Part shown: piece by piece, positions 25,773 through 33,628 of the stretch
Numbering within the stretch: the first letter of the stretch is position 1
Layout: every line of letters begins with the position of its first letter
Source: Persicobacter sp. CCB-QB2
Lineage (GTDB): Bacteria > Bacteroidota > Bacteroidia > Cytophagales > Cyclobacteriaceae
Assembly: GCF_001274635.1 (NCBI RefSeq)
Contig: NZ_LBGV01000001.1
Span: 1,798,001 to 1,862,000, forward strand
Direction of reading: 5' to 3'
Length of the DNA: 64,000 nt
Notes under the pieces: model-generated
Seen by the model: only the letters and a program-made list of their open reading frames with translations
Told to the model about the DNA's origin: nothing
The model's database searches: none
Program-made: the position numbers and the translations under genes

Positions 25773-26505
25773 AAAACTCTTTTTATATCTTTTGGTTTTT
25801 GCGCCCCTGATCTGCTATGGCCAGCATATCGAAATTTATCAGGAAAAAATTTTCAAAGAACTTCCTGACCGGGTAGCCTTGGTGGACAGTGCCCAATATC
25901 ATTCTCCTTTGCTGACTATCCAAAAGATAGAGGCCGAACGCATTGAGCTGGAACTTCGCATCAATCGAAATGAAATATGGAAAGATTTTAAAGTCTTTAC
26001 GCAGGGGTTTTATACCAATACTACATCAGTCATTTATAATGACATCTCCAATGGACAAACCCCTGTTTATAGCGATACCCGCGCCTCTGGTTACCAGGGG
26101 CGAATGCTTTTTGGTATAAATTTTCAATTCTCCCTGATCGACCTGTTAAATCGCCCAAAACAATTGCGAAAGGATCGACTAGAATTACAACAAACCAATT
26201 TAGAATTAAGGAATGGAATCACCGAGGTACGGACCACCATATTAAGGCAATATTTTGCACTTGGGAAAGCCCAACTGGGCCTTGCCTCCACCATCAAAAC
26301 TGAAAATGAAGCTTATTACGCATACAAAAAAGGGCAGCAGGAATTTGAAGCCGGCCTTCTTCCACTCGAAGATTTGGGGAAATTAGAAAAAGCGTATTCT
26401 TCCAGTCAAACTGCTTCTGAAGAACAAAAAATGAATGTTTTGATGGAATTTCTGATTTTGGAAGAATATGTGGGCCTTCCTCTCATCAATTTTTATAATG
26501 AATAG
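25765..26505 (+). CDS. Half-length TolC-like outer-membrane protein
   Basis: A 246-residue exported protein with a signal peptide (KKLFLYLLVFAPLICYGQ). The body has features of outer-membrane efflux (TolC) proteins: long amphipathic helices (RKDRLELQQTNLELRNGITEVRT; RQYFALGKAQLGLA) flanking beta-rich stretches. It is about half the length of a typical TolC (400+), so only one repeat is present; a trimer could not form the usual 12-strand barrel without more copies. It is flanked closely (8 bp overlap upstream, 11 bp gap downstream) by operon partners and is not an obvious frameshift product. It may form the outer-membrane or periplasmic part of the polysaccharide exporter; this is inferred from context. 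Confidence 0.7.
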   Translation: MFKKLFLYLLVFAPLICYGQHIEIYQEKIFKELPDRVALVDSAQYHSPLLTIQKIEAERIELELRINRNEIWKDFKVFTQGFYTNTTSVIYNDISNGQTPVYSDTRASGYQGRMLFGINFQFSLIDLLNRPKQLRKDRLELQQTNLELRNGITEVRTTILRQYFALGKAQLGLASTIKTENEAYYAYKKGQQEFEAGLLPLEDLGKLEKAYSSSQTASEEQKMNVLMEFLILEEYVGLPLINFYNE

Positions 26506-26516
26506 GCAAGCAAAAG

Positions 26517-28709
26517 ATGGATTTAATCAACCTCATACGGCTTCTCATTTCCAACTGGAAATACCTGGTTTTTTTACCGGTAGCGACCGCTATAGCGATT
26601 GCCTATGCAACTAAGGATGAAGTCCGCACTTACACTACTGCCTCCAAAATTTATACGGGACTAGCATCAGGTTACGATATTGAAACCCATGCAGCAGGAA
26701 ACTTCAACTATAAATTATCACAGGTCATTTTTGACAATGCCATCAACCTGATCAAAGCAGATAAGATGGCCGAGGAGGTTTCCCTTCAATTATTGGCCCA
26801 GCATTTATCCATGAAGGAGGAAAATCCCTTTATTTTAAAAAATGAAAACTATAAAGAAGTCCAAAGCATATTTACTCCTGAAACCTTAAGCCAAGTAGTC
26901 CATAAAGGAAATGAAGCGGAAACATATCGAAACCTTACCAAATTCCGACATTCTTCTGTAAAAAATGAAATAACCGATTTACTCCAAAGCTCCCATCCTT
27001 ACTATTCCCTTAAATCGATTAAAGGTTACAGCGTAAAACGGCTACAGGGAAGTGATTTGGTGTCTTTTGAGTTTTCAAGCTCGGATCCCGGGATAGCTCA
27101 AAACACCTTAATTTTCCTGGCCAAAGCCTTCAATCAGGTTTATAATAACCTCAAAAAACAACAAGCTGAGCAGGTAGTGGCCTATTTTGGAAAGCAGGTG
27201 GACTCCACCTACCATGCACTAAAAGGGGCAGAGCGAAGACTATTAAACCTAAAGGTAGACAATCAGATATTGGTTTTGGAAGACCATGTAAAACTCATGG
27301 AATTCAAGCGGGACGATTTACTCAACCTGAAGGAATCTTATGAAATAGAACTTTCCGCCAAAGAGGCCCAACTAAAAGCCCTGGAAGCCGGAGGTGGTGA
27401 AAATATTAAAATTAAACCCTCCAGTGAATTACTAGAAATTAAGAATAAACTCGCAGAAGATAATGCCCGCCTTTCTTTAATTCAAATTACCAACCAATCA
27501 GACGATAAAGAAGTCAAATTACTCGAAAAACGTATCGCCAGAAGTAAGGAACAACTTGAGAGCTCAATATCTGAAAATCTTTCACAAAAAAGCGGCAATA
27601 CCGTCGATGCCGAAGTAATCGCACTCACCATGAGTGAGGTAGAAGCTTTAAGATCCAAAATTGCTGTAACTAAAAGAATATTGGCCGACTTCTGGAATGA
27701 TTATGCCAGTGTAACCGAAATGGAACTGGAAATTAAAATGATCGAGCGAAATATCTTCATTGCTCAGGAAAACTACATCCACCTGTTAACCGATTACCAA
27801 AAAGCTAAAACGAAACTCAAAAATCTCACGGTAAGCCATAGCATCAGTATGGTGGATATTCCTTTTTACCCCATCAACCCGGACCCATCCATGCGCAAGC
27901 TGATCATTGTGGCAGGATTCATGGGCATGTTCATTTTCATTGCCTCTGTAATTATCGGAGCTTATTTCATGGATTCCTCGATTACCACCATTAACAAGGC
28001 ACAGCAACTTACCGGTGCTGAGGTGGTAGGAGGACTACCTCAGATGGACAAAATCGAGAAGGGAGTAGATATGGTGCAAATTAAGGAGAAGCTTTCTCGT
28101 CAAATTGAAGCTGATATCCGACAAAAACAGACCCTTGTTAAATCTAAGCCCATGCTATTAGCTTTAGTTTCCCTTCGAGAGCAGGAAGGCAAAACCACTA
28201 TTGGCTATGAAGTGGGTAAACAATTGGCTGAATACAATAAAATTCTGCTGGTTCGCAATGGCAATTCCACTTTAGAACCCAAAAAAATAGTGAGCAAAAA
28301 TCTGGAACCCTGGTATTACCAGCAGACGAAATCGCTCCATCAGTCTAAAGATTTTGACAAATTTTTAGAAAACCCCTATATACAAAATGAATATGATTAC
28401 ATCATTCTGGAACTCGGGGCAATCCTAAATTTCGAATATCCTATACAGCTTTTGGCGAAGGCTCACCATAGCTTCCTAATCATCGATGTCCATCGTAGTT
28501 GGTCCAATGCGGACACTAAGGCCATCGAAAAAATCAAGCAATTGGAATCGGTTCAGTTTGATATCCTGTTGAACAACATCAATTTATTTGAAATAGAAAA
28601 ACTCATTGGGGAAATCCCCAAACAGCGATCAAAATTTAGGGCCACTGTAAAATCGATTCTTCAACTTAAACTAAAAAGCAAAAAGTTTTGGGTAAAAAAC
28701 AACCAGTAA
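26517..28709 (+). CDS. Wzc/GumC-like polysaccharide co-polymerase with degenerate kinase domain
   Basis: A 730-residue inner-membrane protein. An N-terminal Wzz-type region (TM about 15-31), a long periplasmic coiled-coil (about 200-440) and a second TM (about 462-487, FMGMFIFIASVIIGAYF) precede a cytoplasmic domain like bacterial tyrosine kinases. The Walker A region is weak (REQEGKTTIG, about 553-562), the Walker B strand lacks the usual Asp-Asp pattern (YIILELG), and there is no C-terminal tyrosine cluster. So chain-length control is likely but autophosphorylation doubtful. It lies in an operon with transferase, exporter-like protein, glycosyltransferase and flippase; the next gene starts within its last codons. 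Confidence 0.85.
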   Translation: MDLINLIRLLISNWKYLVFLPVATAIAIAYATKDEVRTYTTASKIYTGLASGYDIETHAAGNFNYKLSQVIFDNAINLIKADKMAEEVSLQLLAQHLSMKEENPFILKNENYKEVQSIFTPETLSQVVHKGNEAETYRNLTKFRHSSVKNEITDLLQSSHPYYSLKSIKGYSVKRLQGSDLVSFEFSSSDPGIAQNTLIFLAKAFNQVYNNLKKQQAEQVVAYFGKQVDSTYHALKGAERRLLNLKVDNQILVLEDHVKLMEFKRDDLLNLKESYEIELSAKEAQLKALEAGGGENIKIKPSSELLEIKNKLAEDNARLSLIQITNQSDDKEVKLLEKRIARSKEQLESSISENLSQKSGNTVDAEVIALTMSEVEALRSKIAVTKRILADFWNDYASVTEMELEIKMIERNIFIAQENYIHLLTDYQKAKTKLKNLTVSHSISMVDIPFYPINPDPSMRKLIIVAGFMGMFIFIASVIIGAYFMDSSITTINKAQQLTGAEVVGGLPQMDKIEKGVDMVQIKEKLSRQIEADIRQKQTLVKSKPMLLALVSLREQEGKTTIGYEVGKQLAEYNKILLVRNGNSTLEPKKIVSKNLEPWYYQQTKSLHQSKDFDKFLENPYIQNEYDYIILELGAILNFEYPIQLLAKAHHSFLIIDVHRSWSNADTKAIEKIKQLESVQFDILLNNINLFEIEKLIGEIPKQRSKFRATVKSILQLKLKSKKFWVKNNQ

Positions 28710-29893
28710 TCGTTTGTATAGGATTCCCTTCCTGGGATACCAATTACACCAAATCCACATTGGAATTAATGAAGGTCATGAGTTCCCAAATACCCGTGGT
28801 GTATGTTAATTACCCTTTTACAATGATTGATGTTGTAAGGGGAATATTGGGCAAGAAAAGATTACCCTTAGCTGAAATTCTAAAAAATCCACACCAAAAA
28901 ACCTTTCAATATGATAAAGGAGAGGTCACGGTACTCTATCCGCCTCCTTTTTTACCCAATCAATTTTTACCCAAAGGAAAATGGTTCGATTACTTTTCCC
29001 GTGTTAATGCCCGGATGCTCATCCGCCGACTTGAAAATCATCTCACGAAATGTGAACTTCAGCCTCTGGCCGTTATCAATGCCTTTAACCCATTTGTAGG
29101 CGCTTATTATCCAGAAGACTTTCAAAAGAAATACCCACACTACTATTACTGCTATGATGAAATTAAACTCACCCAATGGTCCGGGAAACATGGGGGCTAT
29201 CTGGAAGAACAGTTTTTAACGCAAACAGCGGCGCACTTCTTTAGCTCAAAACCGCTTCTAGAAACAAAATCAAAAAAGGAAATCCCGGCCTTCCTGATAC
29301 AAAATGGGGTTAACTATGACCTGTTCCATCAGGCATTTTGTCGGGTATCAGACCGAAGCAGCACGCCCTCCGCTTTCTATATTGGCGCGATCGATGACCG
29401 CCTGGATTACTCCCTACTTGCTGATTTAATCGGGCAATTCAAGCACTGGAAATTTCACTTTTTTGGACCGATAAAATCTGAGCATTTTCAAACGCTATTG
29501 GCACAAAATAAAAACCTCCATTATGAAGGAAATATGGACGCTCAGGAAATCCCGGCCAAGATCCGAGATTTTCATATTGGACTTATTCCTTTTGTCCATA
29601 ATGATTTCACCAAAAATATTTACCCACTCAAAATCAATGAATACCTCGCAGCAGGGAAACAGGTGGTCAGCACCGACTTTGGGGACCTGAAAGATTTTGA
29701 GCATACAATTTATATTAGCCAAAACAGTGAACAATTCGCATCGGCTTGTCAAAAAGCCCTAGAAGAATTGACTGAGGAGCGCATTGCTAAAAATGCCGCC
29801 TTTGCGGCGAACAATAGCTGGCAACACCGGGGGGCCGTATTCTTAGAGTCGATAATGCAATTAGCCAAACAGCATGAGCAAATTCCTTATTAA
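28688..29893 (+). CDS. Glycosyltransferase (GT-B fold)
   Basis: A 401-residue putative glycosyltransferase. The N-terminal domain (VIVCIGFPSWDTNYTKST) and the C-terminal donor domain (FYIGAIDDRLDYSLL, HFFGPI, LIPFVHNDFTKNIYPLKINEYLAAGKQVVST) match the layout of GT4-like enzymes that add sugars to exopolysaccharide units; the KINEYLAAGK stretch is the usual donor-binding helix region. The start is TTG at 28688, overlapping the co-polymerase gene by 22 bp; no ATG precedes the conserved N-terminus. Its end overlaps the flippase start by 20 bp, showing tight coupling. Sugar specificity is unknown. Confidence 0.85.
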   Translation: MGKKQPVIVCIGFPSWDTNYTKSTLELMKVMSSQIPVVYVNYPFTMIDVVRGILGKKRLPLAEILKNPHQKTFQYDKGEVTVLYPPPFLPNQFLPKGKWFDYFSRVNARMLIRRLENHLTKCELQPLAVINAFNPFVGAYYPEDFQKKYPHYYYCYDEIKLTQWSGKHGGYLEEQFLTQTAAHFFSSKPLLETKSKKEIPAFLIQNGVNYDLFHQAFCRVSDRSSTPSAFYIGAIDDRLDYSLLADLIGQFKHWKFHFFGPIKSEHFQTLLAQNKNLHYEGNMDAQEIPAKIRDFHIGLIPFVHNDFTKNIYPLKINEYLAAGKQVVSTDFGDLKDFEHTIYISQNSEQFASACQKALEELTEERIAKNAAFAANNSWQHRGAVFLESIMQLAKQHEQIPY

Positions 29894-31190
29894 CCGATTT
29901 AAAAACTCCACCAATTTTGGTGCTCTATTATCCAATGGCTTGTTGGCTGGGATGCGTTTGCTCAATTTCACCCTGCTGGCCAGAAGCACTTCAAAAACCG
30001 ATTTTGGGATTTGGATCATTTACCTGACCACGGTGAACTTCGTAGAAATGGTTCGGTTTGGCCTTCTGCGTACAGCCTACGTAAAATATACCAGTGGTTT
30101 GGAAAAGGTGGACAGGGATCCCATTGAAGGGAGTAGTTGGATATTGGCCATCCTGTTTTCCGGCATCGTATTTTTAGCTTGTCTTTTATTGTTTTGGTTG
30201 CCCCTAGAAGTGTCCGATGGTTTTCAATATTTCTTCTACTATTATCCGCTATATTCTTTAGTGATCCTGCCTTTTCATTATGCTACTTTCCGCTTCCAGA
30301 CTTATCGAAAGTTTTTTCACATTTTCAGAATCACTCTGGTACAAACCGGCCTGTGGGCCATCTTACTTTTGTATCATTACTTTCAACCCCAATCCATTCA
30401 ATGGCTTATCAGGGCGCATTTAGCCGCCTCTTTTTTATCAGGTTTAGTGGCTCTGTTGGGAGGATGGTCCAATGTATTAGCCATCAAAAAAGCTGAATTT
30501 CAATGGATCAAAAGATTATTAAATTTCGGGAAATTTTCAATCGGGACACTCATAGGCTCCAATCTGTTAAAAAGTGCCGACACCTATTTAATCAATTACT
30601 TTTTAGGGCCTGCAGCCACCGCCTTATATAATATTCCTTTACGGCTTACAGAAATGCTGGAAATCCCATTGAGGGCACTCGCACAAACTGCCTTGCCCAA
30701 GATCTCCAAGGCCGCCAACCAAAATTCCAAAACCGAAGTCAGCCAGTTATTTGCACAATACACTACCTTCGCCTCCATCATTTATTTCCCAATGCTTCTG
30801 CTTGCTTTCCTGCTCGCCCCCTGGTTAGTAGAATTTGTAGGGGGAGCCGCTTACAGGGAAACCTACCCTATTTTTAGGATTTTTCTCGTGGCTGCTATCT
30901 TCCTACCCTTGGATCGTTTTACCGGCATCACCCTGGATGCCGTAAACCTCCCCCAAATCAACCTCAAAAAAGTGGTATTGATGGCTTCATGCAATGTCAT
31001 TGGCGATGTGCTCATTCTTCTATTCTTGCCTCAACTCAACTGGGTAGCCGTTGTGACGATTAACACCCTGTTTATCGGCATGCTTTACGGCATTCATCAA
31101 TTACGCGCCCTCAAAATCATTGACCGACAGCACTTGTTCCATTTTTGGTTCAAATACAGCCAAAGGATTAAAAGTCTGAAAAATGGTTAA
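29874..31190 (+). CDS. Wzx-type polysaccharide flippase
   Basis: A 438-residue polytopic membrane protein with about twelve predicted spans and the MATE/MOP superfamily polysaccharide exporter pattern. It has NSTNFGALLSNGLLAGMRLLNFTLLAR at the N-terminus, GKFSIGTLIGSNLLKSADTYLINYFLGPAATALYN in the middle, then IFLVAAIFLPLDRFTGITLDAVNLP. It should flip undecaprenyl-linked repeat units across the inner membrane. Last gene of the operon that starts at 24110; no Wzy polymerase is found inside the operon. Downstream (31191-31256) only a weak AAACAG/CTGTTT stem is seen. Confidence 0.9.
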   Translation: MSKFLINRFKNSTNFGALLSNGLLAGMRLLNFTLLARSTSKTDFGIWIIYLTTVNFVEMVRFGLLRTAYVKYTSGLEKVDRDPIEGSSWILAILFSGIVFLACLLLFWLPLEVSDGFQYFFYYYPLYSLVILPFHYATFRFQTYRKFFHIFRITLVQTGLWAILLLYHYFQPQSIQWLIRAHLAASFLSGLVALLGGWSNVLAIKKAEFQWIKRLLNFGKFSIGTLIGSNLLKSADTYLINYFLGPAATALYNIPLRLTEMLEIPLRALAQTALPKISKAANQNSKTEVSQLFAQYTTFASIIYFPMLLLAFLLAPWLVEFVGGAAYRETYPIFRIFLVAAIFLPLDRFTGITLDAVNLPQINLKKVVLMASCNVIGDVLILLFLPQLNWVAVVTINTLFIGMLYGIHQLRALKIIDRQHLFHFWFKYSQRIKSLKNG

Positions 31191-31256
31191 ACAGAAGGAA
31201 CCTGTTTACTCTACAGAGAGTCTGAACTAATATCTTGAAATTTCAAAAAATTCATC

Positions 31257-31925
31257 ATGGCCAAGAAAGTCATTAACAAGGAATCGATAATTCAGGCTTA
31301 TATGGACTATTACCTTACGGAGGGCAAAGAACCCGCCTCGGTTTACCATTTTGCCAAAGAAATAGGGAGTTCAGAAGAAGAATTCTACAAGCATTTTAAC
31401 TCCTTTAAGGGCATCAATAATTTCATTTGGAAAAGTTTCTTTGAAAATACCATTGAGGGAATTAAATCTGAAGAAGTCTACGAAACCTATTCTGTCAGAG
31501 AAAAATTACTTTCCTTCTATTTTACCCTGTGTGAAGTTTTAAAAAAGAAGCGCAGTTTTGTGAGTGCCAAATTTCCCCAAAACCCTAAAGAATTCTTGCA
31601 GGCCGCATACTTAAAAACCTTTAAGGATGCTTATCTGATCTACGTTCAGGATTTGGTTCAGGAAGGCATGGATACCGGCGAAATACAATCCAGAGGAAAG
31701 GTGAACAACAAATACAAAGAAGCGCTTTGGGCGCAATGTGTATTCCTGATTGATTTTTGGATAAAAGATGAAAGTGAAAATTTCGAATCCACCGATGCCG
31801 CTGTAGAGAAAACCGTCAATCTTAGTTTTGAATTGATGGGTGCATCAGCCCTGGACTCCATTCTGGATTTCGGGAAATTCTTATTTCATAACCGAGACAA
31901 ATATTCGCATGAAAGAGCAAAATAA
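31257..31925 (+). CDS. TetR family transcriptional regulator
   Basis: A 222-residue protein. The N-terminal helix-turn-helix spans about residues 8-55 (SIIQAYMDYYLTEGKEPASVYHFAKEIGSSEEEFYKHFNSF), the typical TetR shape; the rest is an all-helical ligand/dimer domain of a Bacteroidota-specific type. It probably represses its own operon with the ABC1 kinase, whose start lies inside its last codons. Ligand and operator are unknown; no strong palindrome is seen in the 66 bp upstream. Confidence 0.85.
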   Translation: MAKKVINKESIIQAYMDYYLTEGKEPASVYHFAKEIGSSEEEFYKHFNSFKGINNFIWKSFFENTIEGIKSEEVYETYSVREKLLSFYFTLCEVLKKKRSFVSAKFPQNPKEFLQAAYLKTFKDAYLIYVQDLVQEGMDTGEIQSRGKVNNKYKEALWAQCVFLIDFWIKDESENFESTDAAVEKTVNLSFELMGASALDSILDFGKFLFHNRDKYSHERAK

Positions 31926-33228
31926 AATTCCGGTAAGTAAAGTTGAGCGCGCTTCCAAATTCATGAAGGCCGGTGTGAAGGTAGGTGGAAATTATATTAA
32001 GCATTATGCGAAAAAAGTAATTTCCGGTGATGAAACCGATAAAGCTGATTTAAATGAAAATAATGCCAAAGCCATTTATGGATCCTTAAGTGAGCTTAAA
32101 GGAAGTGCGCTTAAGGTCGCGCAAATGATGGCCATGGATAAAAATTTATTGCCTACGGCCTATCAAAATCAATTTGCCATGGCGCAATACAGTGCGCCTC
32201 CACTCTCCTATCCATTGGTGGTAAAAACTTTTCAGAAATATTTTGGAAAAAGTCCTGTCCAGATGTTTGACAAATTTTCCCAGTCCGCCTTAAATGCCGC
32301 CTCCATTGGTCAGGTACATGAGGCTTATGCGAATGGGAACCGCCTGGCGGTAAAAATCCAATACCCGGGGGTGGCGGAATCCGTCAGCTCTGATTTAAAG
32401 ATTGCGAAACCCCTTGCGGCAAAACTTTTTGGGCTATCCAATGCAGAAGTGAGCCAGTATATGGGAGAAGTAGAAGAAAAGTTACTGGAGGAAACAGATT
32501 ATGACCTGGAACTTAAGCGGTCTCAGGAAATCACCGCCGCCTGTGCTCATATTGAAAATGTAATCTTCCCCAATTATCATCCGGAGTTTTCCTGTAAAAG
32601 GATTTTAACCATGGATTGGATGCCGGGAGCACATTTGAAAGAATTTCTTCAGCAAAACCCCAGTCAGGAGGTAAAAAATAAAATTGGGCAGGCCCTGTGG
32701 GATTTTTACGATTTCCAGATCCACTCCCTTCAGCAAGTGCATGCAGATCCGCATCCAGGCAATTTTCTGATGCAAATGAACGGCGATTTAGGGATTATCG
32801 ACTTCGGCTGTGTGAAAGTAATTCCCGATAAATTCTATCAGGCCTATTTTAGTTTATTAGCTAAAGACCTGGTGAAAAATGATGAAATCCTTGAAAAGCT
32901 CTTATTCGACTTGGAGTTCCTATTTCCAGAAGATACCCCCGATGAAAAACGATTCTTCAGTGACATTTTCCGGGAGATGATCCAATTATTAGGTAAGCCC
33001 TTCCATTTTGAGGAATTCGATTTTAGTGATTCCCAATATTTCAACCAGATCTACTATTTAGGGGAAAGAATAAAAAACATGAAGGAAATCAGAAAATCAA
33101 GGACGGCAAGAGGTTCCCGCCACGGGTTATACATTAATCGAACCTATTTCGGACTTTATAACCTCCTACATGATTTAAAGGCAAAAATTAATACAAAGAC
33201 GCTCAGCAAATTAGCCCTCATCGCCTAA
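31909..33228 (+). CDS. ABC1/UbiB-like atypical kinase
   Basis: A 439-residue ABC1/AarF/UbiB family protein. It shows the GSALKVAQMMAMD region (the KxGQ motif of the family, here KVAQ), the Ala-rich loop ALNAASIGQVHEAY, the ATP-site Lys in RLAVKIQYPG, QVHADPHPGNF (catalytic loop) and IIDFGCVK (metal-binding DFG). Members act as ATPases/kinases in quinone synthesis or lipid handling; this lineage uses menaquinone, so the role is uncertain. The start at 31909 (MKEQNK) is chosen over an upstream in-frame ATG at 31840 that lies inside tetR; the overlap with tetR is 17 bp. Confidence 0.9.
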   Translation: MKEQNKIPVSKVERASKFMKAGVKVGGNYIKHYAKKVISGDETDKADLNENNAKAIYGSLSELKGSALKVAQMMAMDKNLLPTAYQNQFAMAQYSAPPLSYPLVVKTFQKYFGKSPVQMFDKFSQSALNAASIGQVHEAYANGNRLAVKIQYPGVAESVSSDLKIAKPLAAKLFGLSNAEVSQYMGEVEEKLLEETDYDLELKRSQEITAACAHIENVIFPNYHPEFSCKRILTMDWMPGAHLKEFLQQNPSQEVKNKIGQALWDFYDFQIHSLQQVHADPHPGNFLMQMNGDLGIIDFGCVKVIPDKFYQAYFSLLAKDLVKNDEILEKLLFDLEFLFPEDTPDEKRFFSDIFREMIQLLGKPFHFEEFDFSDSQYFNQIYYLGERIKNMKEIRKSRTARGSRHGLYINRTYFGLYNLLHDLKAKINTKTLSKLALIA

Positions 33229-33255
33229 AAAAGGCGAAAAAATATCATTTTGGTA

Positions 33256-33287
33256 TTTGGCGTTACCGTAAAATTGCCCTAATATTG
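33256..33287 (+). promoter_or_regulatory. Promoter of the tRNA pair
   Basis: TTTG at 33256-33259, 20 bases, then TAATATTG (33280-33287), a one-mismatch -7 box, about 33 bp before the first tRNA. Confidence 0.5.
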
Positions 33288-33319
33288 CAGAGCAAAACGG
33301 CAGTAATGCCTGCATTGCA

Positions 33320-33393
33320 GGGCCTATAGCTCAGTTGGTTAGAGCTTCTGACTCATAATCAGGAGGTCGCTGGTTCGAGCCCAGCTGGGCCCA
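33320..33393 (+). tRNA. tRNA-Ile2 (CAU anticodon, lysidine type), copy 1
   Basis: A 74-nt cloverleaf: acceptor stem GGGCCTA with TGGGCCC, D-arm GCTC/GAGC, anticodon stem TCTGA/TCAGG with loop CTCATAA (anticodon CAT), T-arm GCTGG/CCAGC with TTCGAGC. CAT can mean Met or lysidine-modified Ile2. C4-G69 and C5-G68 in the acceptor stem are known TilS (lysidine synthase) determinants in E. coli, so Ile2 is favoured. The 3' CCA is not encoded (ACTT follows). Sequence is identical to copy 2. Confidence 0.9.
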
Positions 33394-33444
33394 CTTCCGT
33401 CTTCTTAGACAATAAAAATCTTTCGAATGTTATTCATACATTCA

Positions 33445-33518
33445 GGGCCTATAGCTCAGTTGGTTAGAGCTTCTGACTCATAATCAGGAGGTCGCTGGTT
33501 CGAGCCCAGCTGGGCCCA
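33445..33518 (+). tRNA. tRNA-Ile2 (CAU anticodon, lysidine type), copy 2
   Basis: Identical to the copy 51 bp upstream over all 74 nt. Here the discriminator A is followed by CCA (33519-33521), so a 3' CCA may be encoded, though this could be chance because the A is also the first base of the terminator stem. A strong terminator follows directly. Confidence 0.9.
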
Positions 33519-33520
33519 CC

Positions 33521-33550
33521 AACCGCTTCAATATTTGAAGCGGTTTTTTT
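33521..33550 (+). terminator. Terminator of the tRNA operon
   Basis: An 11-bp perfect stem (33521-33531 with 33535-33545) with a 3-base loop and a run of seven T (33544-33550). Confidence 0.9.
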
Positions 33551-33628
33551 ATATCCAAAGTTGAAAGCTACCAATTATTAGAATTTATTGGGTATTTTTT
33601 CTATATTCCCGATGATAATTTTTTGATA

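Noticed and set aside
24110..31190. Recent horizontal transfer of the exopolysaccharide operon
   Set aside because: Codon and base use look like the neighbours by eye; no integrase, tRNA junction or insertion sequence flanks it. Only repeat B lies nearby.
33320..33518. tRNA-Met (elongator) as the identity of the two CAU tRNAs
   Set aside because: Acceptor positions C4-G69 and C5-G68 fit lysidine-synthase determinants rather than those of E. coli tRNA-Met; not fully excluded without a trained model.
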